NCBI GenBank assembly: GCA_035476575.1
Contig: DATILL010000124.1
Span: 37,248 to 101,247, forward strand
Source of the DNA: DATILL01 sp035476575
Lineage (GTDB): Bacteria > Actinomycetota > Actinomycetes > Mycobacteriales > JACQDL01
Reading direction: 5' to 3'
Length of the DNA: 64,000 nt
Shown here: positions 63,903-64,000 of the stretch, piece after piece
How the letters are laid out: each line of letters opens with the position of its first letter
Numbering within the stretch: the stretch's first letter is position 1
Program-made: the position numbers and the translations under genes
The notes under the pieces: model-generated
Seen by the model: only the letters and a program-made list of their open reading frames with translations
What the model was told of the DNA's origin: nothing
The model's database searches: none

Positions 63903-64000
63903 AGGCCTACCGGCAGGGTTTCAACGACGCCAAGAGCTGCACCTGACACTCGCCCGTTGTGGTTACCTCTCGGCGTTGTGGTGACCTCTTGGGGTCGCCG
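63903..64000. repeat. Right copy of the long direct repeat (cut by the window end)
   Basis: 98 bases identical to 61955-62052. It repeats the last 44 bases of the peptidase gene and a GGTNACC unit (cores 63961 and 63980). If it is a target duplication, the next five bases outside the window should be TACAA. Confidence 0.85.

Overview
The window is very GC-rich actinobacterial chromosome. Indicators are the strong G/C bias at third codon positions, many GTG starts, the recX-recA-DUF3046 order, a LexA box of the actinobacterial/Bacillus type, an Lhr helicase of about 1560 residues, and the GlgE alpha-glucan pathway. I cannot name the genus from the sequence. I saw no rRNA, tRNA or CRISPR array.

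Layout. 0.15-1.7 kb: two permeases of a glutamate/polar amino acid ABC transporter. 1.7-7.8 kb (minus strand): DUF3046, recA (interrupted by an intein), recX, RNase Y and a HAD phosphatase, with two separate DNA-damage control sites in front of recA. 7.9-18.8 kb: housekeeping genes (TIGR03086 protein, lhr, secreted 5'-nucleotidase, two GNAT acetyltransferases, glyA). 18.8-20.1 kb: a membrane protein/GntR pair behind a perfect inverted-repeat operator. 20.2-26.0 kb: a run of damaged genes (YCII protein with two TAG codons, ECF sigma factor with compensating frameshifts, M14 carboxypeptidase split from its P domain, an NTPase and companions with many frameshifts). 26.2-27.4 kb: lower-GC accessory DNA with a single-repeat OAA-like lectin and a tiny hydrophobic peptide. 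27.4-39.9 kb: acyltransferase, HTH protein, methyltransferase/enoyl-CoA hydratase pair, a sugar/polyprenol group (FAD oxidoreductase, YbhN-GT2 fusion, epimerase, polytopic membrane protein) and ABC transporters. 40.2-43.3 kb: glgX and a TetR regulator. 43.4-49.3 kb: XRE-type regulators followed by a compact RiPP operon (precursor, ATP-grasp ligase, PIMT-like methyltransferase). 49.4-60.5 kb: alpha-glucan metabolism, with glgP on the minus strand and glgE-treS-mak-glgB on the plus strand. 60.6-64.0 kb: a lipoprotein zinc peptidase and an IS1634-type insertion sequence flanked by very long direct repeats.

How the genes work together. TreS and maltokinase convert trehalose to maltose-1-phosphate, GlgE polymerises it, GlgB branches the polymer, and GlgP and GlgX degrade it, so nearly the whole GlgE cycle is here. 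The RiPP operon fits the graspetide/imiditide type: a Thr/Asp-rich precursor, a ligase making side-chain ester or amide links, and a methyltransferase that could form an aspartimide. This operon is the best candidate for an undescribed system.

Across the window, intergenic gaps carry a 50-bp repeat built from GGTNACC cores spaced 19 and 31 bp apart. The register is kept through inversions, so it behaves like a lattice of sites and not like a simple terminator.
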